Positions 1-11,119 of a DNA stretch of 43,585 nucleotides are shown here, in pieces (position 1 is the stretch's first letter; the number at the start of each line of letters is the position of its first letter). Both the position numbers and the translations under genes were made by a program. The notes under the pieces are model-generated. The model had not been told where the DNA came from. It saw nothing but the letters and a program-made list of their open reading frames with translations, and made no database searches. This stretch comes from Synechococcales cyanobacterium bin2.concoct.b11b12b14.033 (lineage in GTDB: Bacteria > Cyanobacteriota > Vampirovibrionia > Caenarcaniphilales > Caenarcanaceae). The DNA lies in assembly GCA_013298875.1 (NCBI GenBank), contig JAAFJH010000010.1, forward strand, positions 1 to 43,585, in the 5' to 3' direction.

Positions 1-129
1 GGACAAGTAGAAATTAATGAAAACAAACTTTCTGAGCGTGATGCAATGGGAATTTGGGAAATCGAAAATTTAGAAATAAAAGCTTTAAATAAGGCAGAAA
101 TTTTAATTTTGGATATACCAATGTTTTAG
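1..129 (+). CDS. Pirin-family protein, C-terminal fragment (truncated by window start)
   Basis: Frame 1 reads GQVEINENKLSERDAMGIWEIENLEIKALNKAEILILDIPMF*, which resembles the C-terminal cupin of pirin/YhhW proteins (G.v.vN...L..rDa...., aEiLi.D.p). Confidence 0.65.
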   Translation, partial: GQVEINENKLSERDAMGIWEIENLEIKALNKAEILILDIPMF

Positions 130-178
130 GCGAAATACAATATTGACTTTTGATAAACTAATTTTTGTTAAATATTTT

Positions 179-955
179 TTAAGTTAAAAGCTTTTTAAAT
201 CTTTGAAATTCAGGCGAGTCAATTTTTCCTTTATTACCTAATTTGGCAATTAAGCGAGAAACATTAGCCTCTCTTTCCGCTGGAGAAGGATGTGAAGAGA
301 AGAAAGCAGCTGATTTACCTCCCCGGTCTTTTTGAGCTAATTTATCAAAAAAAGTAATCATTCCTTGTGGGTTCCACCCCGAAGCAGAAACAATATTTGC
401 ACCAACTTGATCAGCTTCTCTTTCAGCATCACGTCCAAATTTTAAGAAAACGCCTTTATTTAATAAACTAGCTCCCAAATAAGCTACTTGTCCGCCCAAA
501 CCTCTACTACCAACAACTTTGCCAAATAAGCCTAACGCTCCTTGAGAAAGCTGGCTTTTAGGAATTTGCTCTGCACTATGTCTTTCAGTTACGTGAGCTA
601 TTTCATGGCCTAAAACGCCCGCTAATTCACTTTCATTATCAGCGTTTAAAATTAAACCTCGATTAACATAAATATAGCCACCTGGCAAAGCAAAAGCATT
701 TATTTCTTTTGAATCTACTACTCTGAAGCGATAAGGAATATTGGTTCTGGTTGAATGAGCAACCAAATTATTACCTAATTGAGTTATATAATCAGTAATT
801 TCAGCATTGTTAATAATTGGTAATTGTCTTTCTGTTTGCATAGCAGCTGATTTACCGATGGCTAATTCTTGCTGCTCAGATACAGCAATGGCTAAAACAA
901 ATGAATTAATATAAAAACTAAAAAATAAACTACTTAAAAATATTTTTTTATACAT
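179..955 (-). CDS. M48-family metallopeptidase, secreted/periplasmic (BepA/YcaL-like)
   Basis: Signal peptide, HEIAH (HEXXH) motif, downstream EREADQVGANI and SSHPSPAERE motifs. Confidence 0.9.
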   Translation of the reverse strand: MYKKIFLSSLFFSFYINSFVLAIAVSEQQELAIGKSAAMQTERQLPIINNAEITDYITQLGNNLVAHSTRTNIPYRFRVVDSKEINAFALPGGYIYVNRGLILNADNESELAGVLGHEIAHVTERHSAEQIPKSQLSQGALGLFGKVVGSRGLGGQVAYLGASLLNKGVFLKFGRDAEREADQVGANIVSASGWNPQGMITFFDKLAQKDRGGKSAAFFSSHPSPAEREANVSRLIAKLGNKGKIDSPEFQRFKKLLT

Positions 956-1097
956 AAGCTTTGAAATTGGGCTTGAACTTCGATAATCTTAACAAATTTG
1001 TTGGCTCAGCATAAATTAATCAAAAGTATTGTCTTTTATTAATCTTAGTTATTTAGAAATATAATAAAATTAAACTAATCATATTAAAAATTAAATT

Positions 1098-1415
1098 ATG
1101 CAAAACATGTGGGCTATTTATACTTGCTTAATCCTATTTTCGCTTATTTGCTTGGTTTTAAGCATTGCAGGTCTTATTTGCATTTTTAATTTGTCTAAAA
1201 TCAAAGCTAATTTAAGGCAAGCTCAACTTCAAACTGACCAGCTACATTTGCAAGTTATAAAAGCACAAAAAGATTTACCAAATGCAATAAAAATTAATTG
1301 GACTAAAATGCTGATGGATTCCGGCTTATTAGTAAAATTATTAGAAATTGCTTTATTGTTTTCGGGTGGCGGCTTAAGTAAAGTAAAAGTTTTAAAAGTC
1401 TTTATGAAAAAGTAA
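1098..1415 (+). CDS. Small membrane-anchored protein, unknown function
   Basis: Complete 105-aa ORF with N-terminal TM segment and Lys/Gln-rich coil. Confidence 0.55.
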   Translation: MQNMWAIYTCLILFSLICLVLSIAGLICIFNLSKIKANLRQAQLQTDQLHLQVIKAQKDLPNAIKINWTKMLMDSGLLVKLLEIALLFSGGGLSKVKVLKVFMKK

Positions 1416-2045
1416 TTAAACTTTATCTAAATCAAAATTCATTGGATTGCTAATAATAAGACCTTCCCCACCAATTCTTTCGAGGGGTTTCCCTTCAATG
1501 TTCAAGTAAATATTTTTGGCATTTTTAGGTGAATTTAAATTAGCTTGTAAAGTTTTCATCAATTGTTTATAACGAGTAATAATGCTCGAGGCACCTCCAC
1601 CATAAGTAAATTGTTCGGATAAATTAATAATTAACTTTTCGTTTTCTCTTTGAACTGAAACCAAACGTGTACCAATCGGAATTTCAGAACCTAATTTACT
1701 TTTTAATTCTTTATCGGTTGGGCCTTTTAATAAAGCTTTTAGGGCTAATTTTAATTTTAATAATTCACGGTCAGCGGGGTTAAATTTAATTAGTTTTTGT
1801 TTGTCTAGCTCCTCTAAAGGACGCTTGATGGTGGCTAAAATAATTTCATTTTCTTTTACTTTTACCAAATAAATATAAATAGAATTATTATCTTTTAATT
1901 GGGTATTTAAATTGCTAGATGAGACTTTTAAAGAAGTTTTATAATTATTAAGTTTAGAATAATCGGCTGAAACGCAAGCATTTAAAGCAAATAAAGCTAA
2001 AAGTGAAAATATAAATTTTGGTAAATTGGATAAAGACGGTAACAT
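1416..2045 (-). CDS. GerMN-domain lipoprotein
   Basis: Lipobox-like FALNAC near the N-terminus; LLKGPTDKELKSKLGSEIPIGTRLVSVQ...INLSEQF pattern typical of GerMN domains. Confidence 0.75.
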   Translation of the reverse strand: MLPSLSNLPKFIFSLLALFALNACVSADYSKLNNYKTSLKVSSSNLNTQLKDNNSIYIYLVKVKENEIILATIKRPLEELDKQKLIKFNPADRELLKLKLALKALLKGPTDKELKSKLGSEIPIGTRLVSVQRENEKLIINLSEQFTYGGGASSIITRYKQLMKTLQANLNSPKNAKNIYLNIEGKPLERIGGEGLIISNPMNFDLDKV

Positions 2046-2092
2046 TTTTCTTTTACTTATTTTTTACTACTTTAATTCACCCACAAAATAAT

Positions 2093-2551
2093 TTAAATAC
2101 TTAATTCATCTAATAATATTACTCTTCTTTCATGACGACCCGCTTCAAATTTGGTATTAAGCCATATCTTTATTATTTCTTCTGACATCCTTTCGCTTAT
2201 AAACCAGTCCCCAAGGCACAAAACATTGGCATTATTATGTTCCCGGCTTAATTTTACACTTAAAGTGTCATGACATAAAGCTGCCCTAATTCCTTTAAAC
2301 CGATTAGCTGCAATTGATATTCCAATCCCCGAACCGCAAATTAAAATAGCTTGGTCTAAGTTTTTGTTTAAAACCTCACCACAAACTTCACCGGCAATAT
2401 TTGGATAATCAACCGAAACTCCATCGGAAGTACAACCAAAATCTTTAATCGAATAATTTTTAAAGTTATTGATTATAAAATTGAATAAATAGTTTTTTAA
2501 TTTATAGCCTGCATGATCGCTACCAATACCAATTTTCATGGAATTTTTCAA
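2093..2551 (-). CDS. rpiB: Ribose 5-phosphate isomerase B
   Basis: IGSDHAGYKLK, CGSGIGISIAANRFKGIRAALCHD, and SREHNNANVLCLG motifs. Confidence 0.93.
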   Translation of the reverse strand: MKNSMKIGIGSDHAGYKLKNYLFNFIINNFKNYSIKDFGCTSDGVSVDYPNIAGEVCGEVLNKNLDQAILICGSGIGISIAANRFKGIRAALCHDTLSVKLSREHNNANVLCLGDWFISERMSEEIIKIWLNTKFEAGRHERRVILLDELSI

Positions 2552-2610
2552 TTTAGTAAGTATTTATTATCGTATTATAGCTTTCCAGGCAGAGTATATT
2601 AGTTTTAAAT

Positions 2611-4056
2611 TTATTCTTTTACTAAAGTAATTTTTTTAAAGTATTTTTGGTGTAGCCAAAGTCCAATTACAGTTAAAAAGCCAATCATAATGAACCAATA
2701 CCAAATTTTCTGCGGATTATAAGTTGACCATAAAAACTCAGTCAATTGTAAAGGATTTAAATTTAAAGCTTTGGATAAAGTTATTAAAATTTGATCTTTC
2801 GGTAATTCACTAGCAGCCTGAGCTGACCAGCTTAATTTATCGGTTAAATATTTTAAAGCCAAAGAATGTTTATCGGAATGAACTTGATACCAATAACCCG
2901 CCACCAAACTGCCAAATCCCCAGCCAATTGCTTCTGGCAAATTCGCATAACCCATATACTGCCCTTCTTTGCCTTTGGGGGAAATTAAACCTAAATATTC
3001 ACGCATACGAGGGCTGGCTCCCATTTCCCCAATCGAAAAAATTATAATACCCGTAATACAAATCAGTGCTTCCCTGGAAGAACCAAATAAAAGCATACCA
3101 ATTAAAACTACTAAAATTCCGACTATCATTGAGGTAATTAAGTCTATTCGTTTGAATAAAAAAGAAAGCGGAATCATGAGTATTAAAATAGTTGCACAAT
3201 TTATGCTAATTAACCATTCAGCCGGAATTTGCTTGCCTGCTTGGGCCAATTCAATCCAATTTAAATTATGAAATAATTCGCCAATCTTCCGTAAAAGTGG
3301 TGCCGAGTCAATCCAATCATCAATAAAATTAGGTAATAAATCAAAAATCTGATTATACATCATCCAAAAGCCTGAATAAACTAGCAGAAAAGTGATTAAA
3401 CTAGGCTTAAACATTTCACTAAAAGTAATAATTGGTAGCCTTAATAATTCAGATAAAGGTTTTTTGGAATTTTCTGCTAATTCACTTTTACGGGGCTTTA
3501 GGAAAAACAAAAGGAAAAAGTTCAAACTAATAATTATGGCATTACCAAAAAATACCCATGACCAATCCACTAAACGTAAAAAACCAGCCAGCCAAGGCCC
3601 TAAAAAGCCACCCAAATTAATTAACCAATAAAATATGCCCCAACCAATAGCTGAATTTTTGCTATTTAAAGAACTAACTAATAAACCTTGAACGGCTGGT
3701 TTGAATAAAGCTGTTCCTGAAGCCAAAAATATACAACCACCCCAAAAGCCAAAAAAGCTAGTTTGTGTAGCCATAAGACAATAACCAATTACTTTTATGC
3801 AAATTGCTACAAAAATAGTTTTTCGATGGCCAAAATAATCAGAGATAGAGCCAAACAAAATAGGTAAAGTAGACTGAATTAAAGCCCAGCTTGCATAAAT
3901 TTGCCCTTTTTGAATATGCGTAAATTCCAATCCGCCAGCTGAAACTGCTCCCACAATATAAATTGACAAAAGCATTCGGACGCCATAATAAGCGAGCCTC
4001 TCAATGAATTCCATGAAATTAGATACATAAAATTGCGAAGAAAGGCTCTTAATCAC
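2611..4056 (-). CDS. MFS/POT-type transporter
   Basis: 481 aa, multiple TM segments, MFS loop GSISDYFGHRKT, NLGGFLGPWLAG. Confidence 0.8.
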   Translation of the reverse strand: MIKSLSSQFYVSNFMEFIERLAYYGVRMLLSIYIVGAVSAGGLEFTHIQKGQIYASWALIQSTLPILFGSISDYFGHRKTIFVAICIKVIGYCLMATQTSFFGFWGGCIFLASGTALFKPAVQGLLVSSLNSKNSAIGWGIFYWLINLGGFLGPWLAGFLRLVDWSWVFFGNAIIISLNFFLLFFLKPRKSELAENSKKPLSELLRLPIITFSEMFKPSLITFLLVYSGFWMMYNQIFDLLPNFIDDWIDSAPLLRKIGELFHNLNWIELAQAGKQIPAEWLISINCATILILMIPLSFLFKRIDLITSMIVGILVVLIGMLLFGSSREALICITGIIIFSIGEMGASPRMREYLGLISPKGKEGQYMGYANLPEAIGWGFGSLVAGYWYQVHSDKHSLALKYLTDKLSWSAQAASELPKDQILITLSKALNLNPLQLTEFLWSTYNPQKIWYWFIMIGFLTVIGLWLHQKYFKKITLVKE

Positions 4057-4135
4057 GGTTAAATTGAAAAGTTAAATCGATTATACTTTATTTGACTTAA
4101 AAGTATAAGGTTATTACACCCATTTTACCAAATTA

Positions 4136-4873
4136 TTAAGCAGCTAATTTATCGCTATTTATGATCGACACACTATTTATGGCTAATTGAATAGAACGAA
4201 TGGCAGCTACCATCTCGATTTGAGAGGATAAATTACTAATAGCTTTACCAACTCCAATACCACTAGCACCAGCCGATAAAGCTAAAGGCACTGTTATTGA
4301 CGATAAACCACCAGCCGCCATAATACAAGCATTTGGGCAAGCCATTTTGAGTTCAATTGTATTGGCTAAGGTGATTTTAGCTTTTTCAATTTGACCAATG
4401 GCACCAGTATAAGAAGCCTTAGAAATTGATCCACCTTCAGTTTGTATAATTGGTACGCCTAATTCATATAATTCTTGGGCTAAATCAGCTTGTTCATTGG
4501 GACTCAAATAACCTGGCACTGTAACCGACAAGTTGTACAAATCATGCTTTAATAAATAATTCACATCTTCTAAAATTTGTTTGGAAGTCATGACTAAACC
4601 CTGCGGATAAAGGTGATCATAATTGCCTAATTCAAGATAATCAGCACCTAATTGAGAAGCTTTGATTAAATTTATGGCATTCAAAGAGGAAACAAATAAT
4701 TTGGTTTCAGTATTCACTAATAAATTTTTCGTTAATTTAATAATTTGCTCATCATCACAAATATCGATAGCACTTACTTTACAAAATACGGCAGCATCAA
4801 TAATACTCAGAACATTTTTGGCATCTCTATTTTCTATACCGGCAATAATTTTTAAAAAAGGTTTATTAAGCAT
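4136..4873 (-). CDS. DUF561 / Ycf23-like TIM-barrel protein
   Basis: KIIAGIENRD...V, GADYLELGNYDHLYPQG, LSVTVPGYLSPNEQ, IIQTEGGS, AAGGLSSITVPLALSAGASGIGVGKAI match my memory of cyanobacterial/plastid Ycf23. Confidence 0.8.
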   Translation of the reverse strand: MLNKPFLKIIAGIENRDAKNVLSIIDAAVFCKVSAIDICDDEQIIKLTKNLLVNTETKLFVSSLNAINLIKASQLGADYLELGNYDHLYPQGLVMTSKQILEDVNYLLKHDLYNLSVTVPGYLSPNEQADLAQELYELGVPIIQTEGGSISKASYTGAIGQIEKAKITLANTIELKMACPNACIMAAGGLSSITVPLALSAGASGIGVGKAISNLSSQIEMVAAIRSIQLAINSVSIINSDKLAA

Positions 4874-5159
4874 ATACTACTTTGCGAAAAGCTTTTTGGA
4901 ATTTTTCAAACGTAAAGTCTAGCTTAAAAAAAATTTATAAGGAGGGATTTAAAGAAAAATTTACTTTTATTTAGCTTTGTTGGACTTTTACCCGACAAAT
5001 TACTATTTTTGATTTAACTTTTTCTTTAGGTTTTGGCTTTTTGACGCATTTTTTTAGATTAAAATCTACAATAATTAAATCTTTATTTCACAATAATTTT
5101 TTTATTTTCGATAAACTCTAATTTAAACTATGTATTGATTTTAATTTTTATAAAATTTT

Positions 5160-6392
5160 ATGAATAATAAATTGCGTTTTCTAACTGCCGGCGAATCCCA
5201 CGGGCCAGCTTTATCAATTATCGTTGAAGGAATACCTGCAGGCTTAAGTTTATTAGCGGAAAATGTAAATTATCATTTAGCCAGACGTCAAAAAGGTTAT
5301 GGACGAGGTGCCCGCATGAAAATTGAAACTGATAAAGTTGATTTTATGGGAGGTGTGCGTCAGGGACAAACTTTGGGTTCACCAATTAGTATGCAAATTA
5401 AAAATAATGATTATGCAAATTGGAATATAACTATGAATCCTGCACCCATAGAAGTTAACTTAACAGACGAAGAAATAAAAAAACACTTAACTGATAAATA
5501 TATTACCCGTGTTCGCCCAGGCCATGCTGATTTTGCAGGAGCCATCAAATATAATCAAACTGATGTCAGAAATATCCTTGAACGATCTAGTGCACGTGAA
5601 ACTACCAGTCGTGTGGCTGCCGGCGGTATAGCTCATCAATTTTTAAAAGATTTTGGCATTAAAATTTATAGTCAGGTTTTACAAATTGGCTCAGTTAAAG
5701 TAGCAGATGAATATGCTGGAAATATTACTGAAAATGAATTTGAACAAATTGAAGCCTCGGAATTACGCTGCAAAAGCCCAGAAACTACCAATTTAATGAA
5801 AGAAGAAATTGATAAAGCTCGTAAGCAAGGTGAAAGTTTGGGCGGTATTATTGAAATTATAGTTTATGGTTTGCCAATTGGATTGGGTAGTCATGTACAT
5901 TGGGATCGCAGGCTGGATGGAATTATTGCTCAATATTTGATGTCAGTGCATACAGTTAAGGCGGTTGGGTTTGGCATTGGCTTTGAAGCAGGCATACAAG
6001 TTGGCTCTTTAGTTCATGATGAAATTGAAAGAAGCCACCCAGAAAGTAATTTGGTTTCTGCTTATCAACACTTAACCAATAGAGCCGGTGGTATAGAAGG
6101 TGGCATGTCTAATGGTGAACCAATAATTTGTCGAGTAGCTTTAAAACCAATTCCTACTTTGGCCAGAACTGAAGAGAATTCTTTGAAGTCCATTGATTTA
6201 AAAACTAAGTCTAATGATGTAGCTTTTTATGAAAGATCCGATGTTTGCGTAGTACCAGCTGGTGGGGTAGTTTGTGAAGCAATGATGGCTTTGGCTTTAG
6301 CTGATCAAATATTAAATAAATTTGGTGGTGATTCAATGACTGAATTAAAAAGCAATTATCAAAATTATTTAGCTTATTGTTTAAACCGTTAA
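5160..6392 (+). CDS. aroC: Chorismate synthase
   Basis: LTAGESHGPAL, RRQKGYGRGARMKIE, SSARETTSRVAAG, GGIEGGMSNGEPI. Confidence 0.96.
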   Translation: MNNKLRFLTAGESHGPALSIIVEGIPAGLSLLAENVNYHLARRQKGYGRGARMKIETDKVDFMGGVRQGQTLGSPISMQIKNNDYANWNITMNPAPIEVNLTDEEIKKHLTDKYITRVRPGHADFAGAIKYNQTDVRNILERSSARETTSRVAAGGIAHQFLKDFGIKIYSQVLQIGSVKVADEYAGNITENEFEQIEASELRCKSPETTNLMKEEIDKARKQGESLGGIIEIIVYGLPIGLGSHVHWDRRLDGIIAQYLMSVHTVKAVGFGIGFEAGIQVGSLVHDEIERSHPESNLVSAYQHLTNRAGGIEGGMSNGEPIICRVALKPIPTLARTEENSLKSIDLKTKSNDVAFYERSDVCVVPAGGVVCEAMMALALADQILNKFGGDSMTELKSNYQNYLAYCLNR

Positions 6393-6430
6393 TTCAAACT
6401 AAACTCGAAGTTCAATGAATGAATTGAAGG

Positions 6431-7264
6431 TTAAGGATTTTTGATTTTATCCAGCTTGCAATTAGGTAAATAAAAATAAAAAAAGCTAGCTATTAAAATA
6501 AATACTAAGCATAAAACCTGAGCCGCCGGAAAGAAACCAATTTTAAGGCTATCTAAACGCATAAATTCTAGGAAAAACCGGCCAATTGAATACAAAATTA
6601 AATATAAACAAAATAAATTTCCATTATAAGTCGTTTTGCGTTCATACATAGCTTTTAAGTAAAAACCAATTAAAATCAAATAAATAGCTTCATAAAAAAA
6701 AGTCGGATGAAAACCTTCCGCAGCCATATATTGAATTGGCCGATTGGCTTCTGGGACATATAAAGCCCAAGGTAAATTAGTTGGCTTGCCAAAGGCTTCG
6801 GTATTAAAAAAATTACCAAAACGTCCAATTGCCTGTGCAAAAGGTAAAGCCATTCCTACCAAATCAATTATCTGACCCAGAGGCAAAAAGTCTGATTTAT
6901 TACTATTAATTTTATAATAAAAATAACCACTTAAAAACCCGCCAATTAAGCCACCTTGTATTGATTGTCCGCCTTGCCAAATGGCTAATATTTCGGGGAG
7001 GTTTTGGCTAAAATAATCAAAATTTAAAATGACAAACCATAATCTGGCTCCAATTACTCCGCCCAAAAAACCCCAAAATAATAAGTCAAGTAAATTTTGT
7101 TTTTGTTCAGTATTTACTTTATTTTTAAGTTGAAATAAAATTAAAAAAATACCAACCAAAAAACCTAAACCGGTTGTGAGGCCATACCAACGAATAGGCA
7201 AGCTTTTCTGCCAACCAAATAAATGTCCAATATCTATTAGAACTGATCCAGGCGAGTAAATCAT
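6431..7264 (-). CDS. lgt: Prolipoprotein diacylglyceryl transferase
   Basis: IRWYGL, GARLWFV, GGQSIQGGLIGG, QAIGRFGNFFNTEAFG, HPTFFYEAIY. Confidence 0.94.
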   Translation of the reverse strand: MIYSPGSVLIDIGHLFGWQKSLPIRWYGLTTGLGFLVGIFLILFQLKNKVNTEQKQNLLDLLFWGFLGGVIGARLWFVILNFDYFSQNLPEILAIWQGGQSIQGGLIGGFLSGYFYYKINSNKSDFLPLGQIIDLVGMALPFAQAIGRFGNFFNTEAFGKPTNLPWALYVPEANRPIQYMAAEGFHPTFFYEAIYLILIGFYLKAMYERKTTYNGNLFCLYLILYSIGRFFLEFMRLDSLKIGFFPAAQVLCLVFILIASFFYFYLPNCKLDKIKNP

Positions 7265-7379
7265 TAATAGTTTTAAGTTTTCAAATATAGTTAAATATTA
7301 ACTTGAAAGCACTTTGTAGATATGCTTTAATTTTGATTATTGATTTTAAAATATTCAATAAAATATATAAAAAATAAAA

Positions 7380-8357
7380 ATGAATCAGCCAGATAATAAA
7401 GAATTAATTGAGGAATATTCAATTTCCCAGGCGGCTGAAAAGCTTTCGATACCTGAAAATACTTTAAGAAAATATTTAAATTACTTTAATCTAAAAGTTG
7501 AAAAAAATAAACGTAAAAGCTTTTTATCCGAAGAAACTCTTAGATATTTAACCGAAATCTTACAGCTTAAATCTAATGGTTTATCTCTTAAACAAATTAA
7601 AAGTTTAGGTGAAAAACAATTTAATCAACAAGATCTTTTAGGTTTGAATAATACGCCAATTACTGAAGCAGAGACAATCCAAAATATAAACCCAATTACC
7701 GAAAATAATGAAAATATAGAAGTATCACAAACATTATTTGAAAAATTAGAAACTGAAAATTTTGAAAATATTAATTATCAACCAATACCGGATATACGCC
7801 CATCAGATGGTCTAGAGCAAATTATTAATGCAAATGAAAATGCTATTTCTGAAAATCCGTTAGCAGGTAATTATTTTGAAGATATAAATCCAGTAAGTTT
7901 AAATTCTGTGCCTTATATTCCTCAACGGGGAGAAGAAAATTATATTCATAACAGTCTGGATGAAAATTTAGAAGATTATGAACATAATCAAAATGAAAAT
8001 GAATATGAACAAAACCATTCTGATTTTAATAATAATCAATCTTACTCCCGCCATAATAATTGGTCATCTTCTCAAGCTCCCCAAAATACAATTTTAACGA
8101 AAGATTATGTCAACAAAGAAATAGCCGCCCAGGGAAAAAGAGTTTCACGTTTATATCGTTTTTTAAGCTCCAGAAACTTACCCAGAGATTCAGCCGAAAT
8201 TAAAGCTGATTTAGATCGCCGAGTAATCTTTTTAAATGGATTAAGATATTTTAGAGATAATTGGTTAGAAAAAAAAGAATATTCACATAATTCTGAGTAT
8301 AAAAATCATCAGGGAAATAGACGCGAGCCAAGAGAAAGAGGGTTTTTAGAGGTTTAA
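7380..8357 (+). CDS. MerR-like HTH protein with long Asn/Glu-rich linker
   Basis: N-terminal YSISQAAEKLSIPENTLRKYLNYF...FLSEETLRYLTEILQLKSNGLSLKQIK resembles MerR wHTH; low-complexity middle; conserved-looking C-terminal segment. Confidence 0.6.
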   Translation: MNQPDNKELIEEYSISQAAEKLSIPENTLRKYLNYFNLKVEKNKRKSFLSEETLRYLTEILQLKSNGLSLKQIKSLGEKQFNQQDLLGLNNTPITEAETIQNINPITENNENIEVSQTLFEKLETENFENINYQPIPDIRPSDGLEQIINANENAISENPLAGNYFEDINPVSLNSVPYIPQRGEENYIHNSLDENLEDYEHNQNENEYEQNHSDFNNNQSYSRHNNWSSSQAPQNTILTKDYVNKEIAAQGKRVSRLYRFLSSRNLPRDSAEIKADLDRRVIFLNGLRYFRDNWLEKKEYSHNSEYKNHQGNRREPRERGFLEV

Positions 8358-8369
8358 TTTTTATTTATT

Positions 8370-9080
8370 TTGAATTTAATTTGGACACTTTTAACTGATT
8401 CAACTAATACTCAAATTACAAATTATCCTGCCAATACAATTCTTATAGCTAATTCTCAGACGGCAGGGCGTGGTCGCTACGGGAATCAATGGTTGTCAGA
8501 AAATGGTGGAATTTACTTTTCTTATAAAATAAAGACTCCACTTACCGAGTTAAAAACAACTTTTTGGTCAATTGCGGTGGGAATTGCTTGTCATCAGGCT
8601 TTTAACAATTTACAAATCAAAACTTTAATTAAATGGCCAAATGATATTTATAATTTTCAAGGTCAAAAATTAGCAGGTATTTTACTTGAAAGACCTTTGG
8701 GTAAAACTAATGAATTGATTATTGGTATTGGTATTAATTATCAAAATTATAATTTAGCGGCCGACTTTGCTTTCCTAAAAACTAAAGCAGGCAAATTGAG
8801 TATTATAAATTTAATTATTCAAAATATAAATCAAGTCTTTAATTCTTCTTTTGTAGATTTAAAAAAATATTATCAGGAATTCGCTTATATTCAAGCTAAC
8901 TCATATATTAATTATTTAAAGCTAAATCAAGGTGAAAAAATTTATACTTGTTTGGTGAAAGATCTTTTGGAAAATGGCGAATTATTAGTGCAAGAAATTA
9001 ATAATAATGAAGGAAAAATTGTCTCCTATCAATCATTAAATGCTTCAGAAATAAAAAAAGTCCGCCGTTTTCTTGCTTAA
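8370..9080 (+). CDS. birA: Biotin--[acetyl-CoA-carboxylase] ligase (TTG start)
   Basis: ANSQTAGRGRYGNQWLSENGGIYFS, IKWPNDIY, KLAGILLE; no N-terminal HTH. Confidence 0.9.
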   Translation: MNLIWTLLTDSTNTQITNYPANTILIANSQTAGRGRYGNQWLSENGGIYFSYKIKTPLTELKTTFWSIAVGIACHQAFNNLQIKTLIKWPNDIYNFQGQKLAGILLERPLGKTNELIIGIGINYQNYNLAADFAFLKTKAGKLSIINLIIQNINQVFNSSFVDLKKYYQEFAYIQANSYINYLKLNQGEKIYTCLVKDLLENGELLVQEINNNEGKIVSYQSLNASEIKKVRRFLA

Positions 9081-9089
9081 ATATATTTT

Positions 9090-10337
9090 TTAATAAATCG
9101 GAAAATCTTTACATAAAATTCCAACTTGTTCTTTAGCAGTGGTCAACACACTTTCAGTACTTGGGTTTTTTAATACTTCAGCAATGATTTTTCCTAATTG
9201 AGTAAACTCTTTTTCTTTAAAGCCTCTGGTTGTACAAGCGGGTGTGCCAAGCCTAATTCCGCTCGTAATCCAAGGTTTTTGTGGATCATTTGGAATGGCA
9301 TTTTTATTACAAGTTATACAAACTGAGTCGAGTAAATTTTCGGCTTCCTTGCCAGTTAAATTGAGTGGCACTAAGTCTAAAAGCATTAAATGATTATCGC
9401 TTCCACCACTTATTAATTTAATTCCTTGCTCTGTCAAAGCAGTTGCTAAAGCTCGGGAGTTTAAAACAATTTGCTTTTGATAAGTTTTGAATTCGGGGTT
9501 TAAAGCTTCTTGAAAAGCCACCGCTTTACCAGCAATAATATGCATTAATGGTCCACCCTGCGAGCCAGGAAAAACCGCTGAATCAATTTGTTTGGCAAAT
9601 TCATTTTTACATAAAATCAATCCACCTCGTGGCCCTCTAAGGGTTTTATGAGTCGTAGTTGTGACAAAATCAGCATAAGGAATAGGGCTTGGATGTTCAC
9701 CCGTAGCTACTAAACCAGCTATATGAGCCATATCTACTAATAAATAAGCACCCACTTCTTTGGCAACTTCAGCAAATTTAGCAAAATCTATTTGACGAGG
9801 ATAAGCACTGGCTCCAGCAATAATTAATTTGGGTTTATTAGCTAAAGCTTTATTTCTCAAATCATCATAATCTAACCAACCGTCAGCATTAACGCCATAA
9901 CTAAATACTTTAAACCATTTGCCGGATACATTAACTGGTGAACCATGCGTTAAGTGTCCTCCCTGATCGAGGCTCATGCCCAAAATATGATCACCGGGCT
10001 GTAAAACCGATAAAAATACCGCAAAATTAGCTTGTGCCCCTGAATGAGGTTGTACATTGGCATGCTCAGCTCCAAATAGTTTTTTGGCTCTTTCAATGGC
10101 TAAATTTTCGGCTTTATCGACAAATTGACAACCACCATAATATCTTTTACCCGGCAAGCCCTCAGCGTATTTATTGGTTAAAACGGAGCCTTGAGCTTCC
10201 ATAACGGCTTTGCTAACTATATTTTCGCTGGCAATAAGCTCCAAATGGGTCTGCTGACGATTTAGTTCTTCTTCTAAACAATTAAATATTTCTGGATCAA
10301 TAGACGAAAGAGATTTATTTAAAAAATTATTAGGCAT
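9090..10337 (-). CDS. glyA: Serine hydroxymethyltransferase
   Basis: [47 protein letters not shown] (PLP Lys), [13 protein letters not shown]. Confidence 0.97.
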   Translation of the reverse strand: MPNNFLNKSLSSIDPEIFNCLEEELNRQQTHLELIASENIVSKAVMEAQGSVLTNKYAEGLPGKRYYGGCQFVDKAENLAIERAKKLFGAEHANVQPHSGAQANFAVFLSVLQPGDHILGMSLDQGGHLTHGSPVNVSGKWFKVFSYGVNADGWLDYDDLRNKALANKPKLIIAGASAYPRQIDFAKFAEVAKEVGAYLLVDMAHIAGLVATGEHPSPIPYADFVTTTTHKTLRGPRGGLILCKNEFAKQIDSAVFPGSQGGPLMHIIAGKAVAFQEALNPEFKTYQKQIVLNSRALATALTEQGIKLISGGSDNHLMLLDLVPLNLTGKEAENLLDSVCITCNKNAIPNDPQKPWITSGIRLGTPACTTRGFKEKEFTQLGKIIAEVLKNPSTESVLTTAKEQVGILCKDFPIY

Positions 10338-10474
10338 TTTAAAAAGGTTTAATTAATTTCCAAAATTATAGACTTTACTTTAAAATTTTTATAATCAGAA
10401 ATTAAACTTAATTCAAATATTAAGAAACAAATTTATACTTTAGTTTAATTAAATAAAAAACCATTTTTAGCAAT

Positions 10475-11098
10475 ATGACCAGTCAATCAGCGAATTCACA
10501 ATCCCAACAAAATGAAATAAACCCAAAAGCAGTTGATTTAAACCGAATTGCAAAAGCTGTGCGGGAAATATTAATTGCGGTGGGAGATAATCCAGATCGT
10601 GAAGGTTTACTTGACACTCCTGCCCGAGTAGCTAGAATGTATGAAGAAATATTTATGGGTTTAAATCAATTACCGGCCGAAGAGTTGAATTGTACTTTTT
10701 CGGAAAAATACGCAGGAATTGTTTTGGTAAAAGACATTGAATTTTATAGTATGTGTGAGCATCATTTATTGCCTATTCATGGGAAAGCTCATATTGCTTA
10801 TTTGCCAAATGCTGAAGGTAAAGTAACTGGTATTAGTAAATTAGCTCGTTTAGTAGAAGGATTTGCCAAAAGACCGCAATTGCAAGAAAGATTAACTCAG
10901 CAAATTGCTCAAACTTTATTTGAAACGCTGGAAGCTGCCGGAGTAATGGTTTTAATTGAAGCCAACCATGCTTGTATGTCTATGCGAGGAATTAAAAAAT
11001 CATCAGCTAAAACTAGTACAACTTATACTTTGGGTGAGTTTAATAATAATCTGAACTTACAAAAGCAGTTTTTTGAAATGCTAAGAAATAATAGTTAA
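10475..11098 (+). CDS. folE: GTP cyclohydrolase I
   Basis: [65 protein letters not shown]. Confidence 0.96.
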   Translation: MTSQSANSQSQQNEINPKAVDLNRIAKAVREILIAVGDNPDREGLLDTPARVARMYEEIFMGLNQLPAEELNCTFSEKYAGIVLVKDIEFYSMCEHHLLPIHGKAHIAYLPNAEGKVTGISKLARLVEGFAKRPQLQERLTQQIAQTLFETLEAAGVMVLIEANHACMSMRGIKKSSAKTSTTYTLGEFNNNLNLQKQFFEMLRNNS

Positions 11099-11119
11099 AA
11101 GTTTTTCAATTATTTAAAT

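Noticed and set aside
2969-3631. Plus-strand and alternate-frame ORFs (2969-3271, 2999-3199, 3392-3631) within the MFS gene
   Set aside because: They overlap a well-supported 481-aa transporter and show no domain; antisense or alternate-frame by-products.
4662-4922. Plus-strand 86-aa ORF antisense to the Ycf23-like gene
   Set aside because: Antisense to a confident CDS, no independent support.
4938-4947. Strong Shine-Dalgarno-like 'aaggaggg' in the Ycf23-aroC gap
   Set aside because: No start codon with a usable ORF follows at suitable spacing; likely chance.
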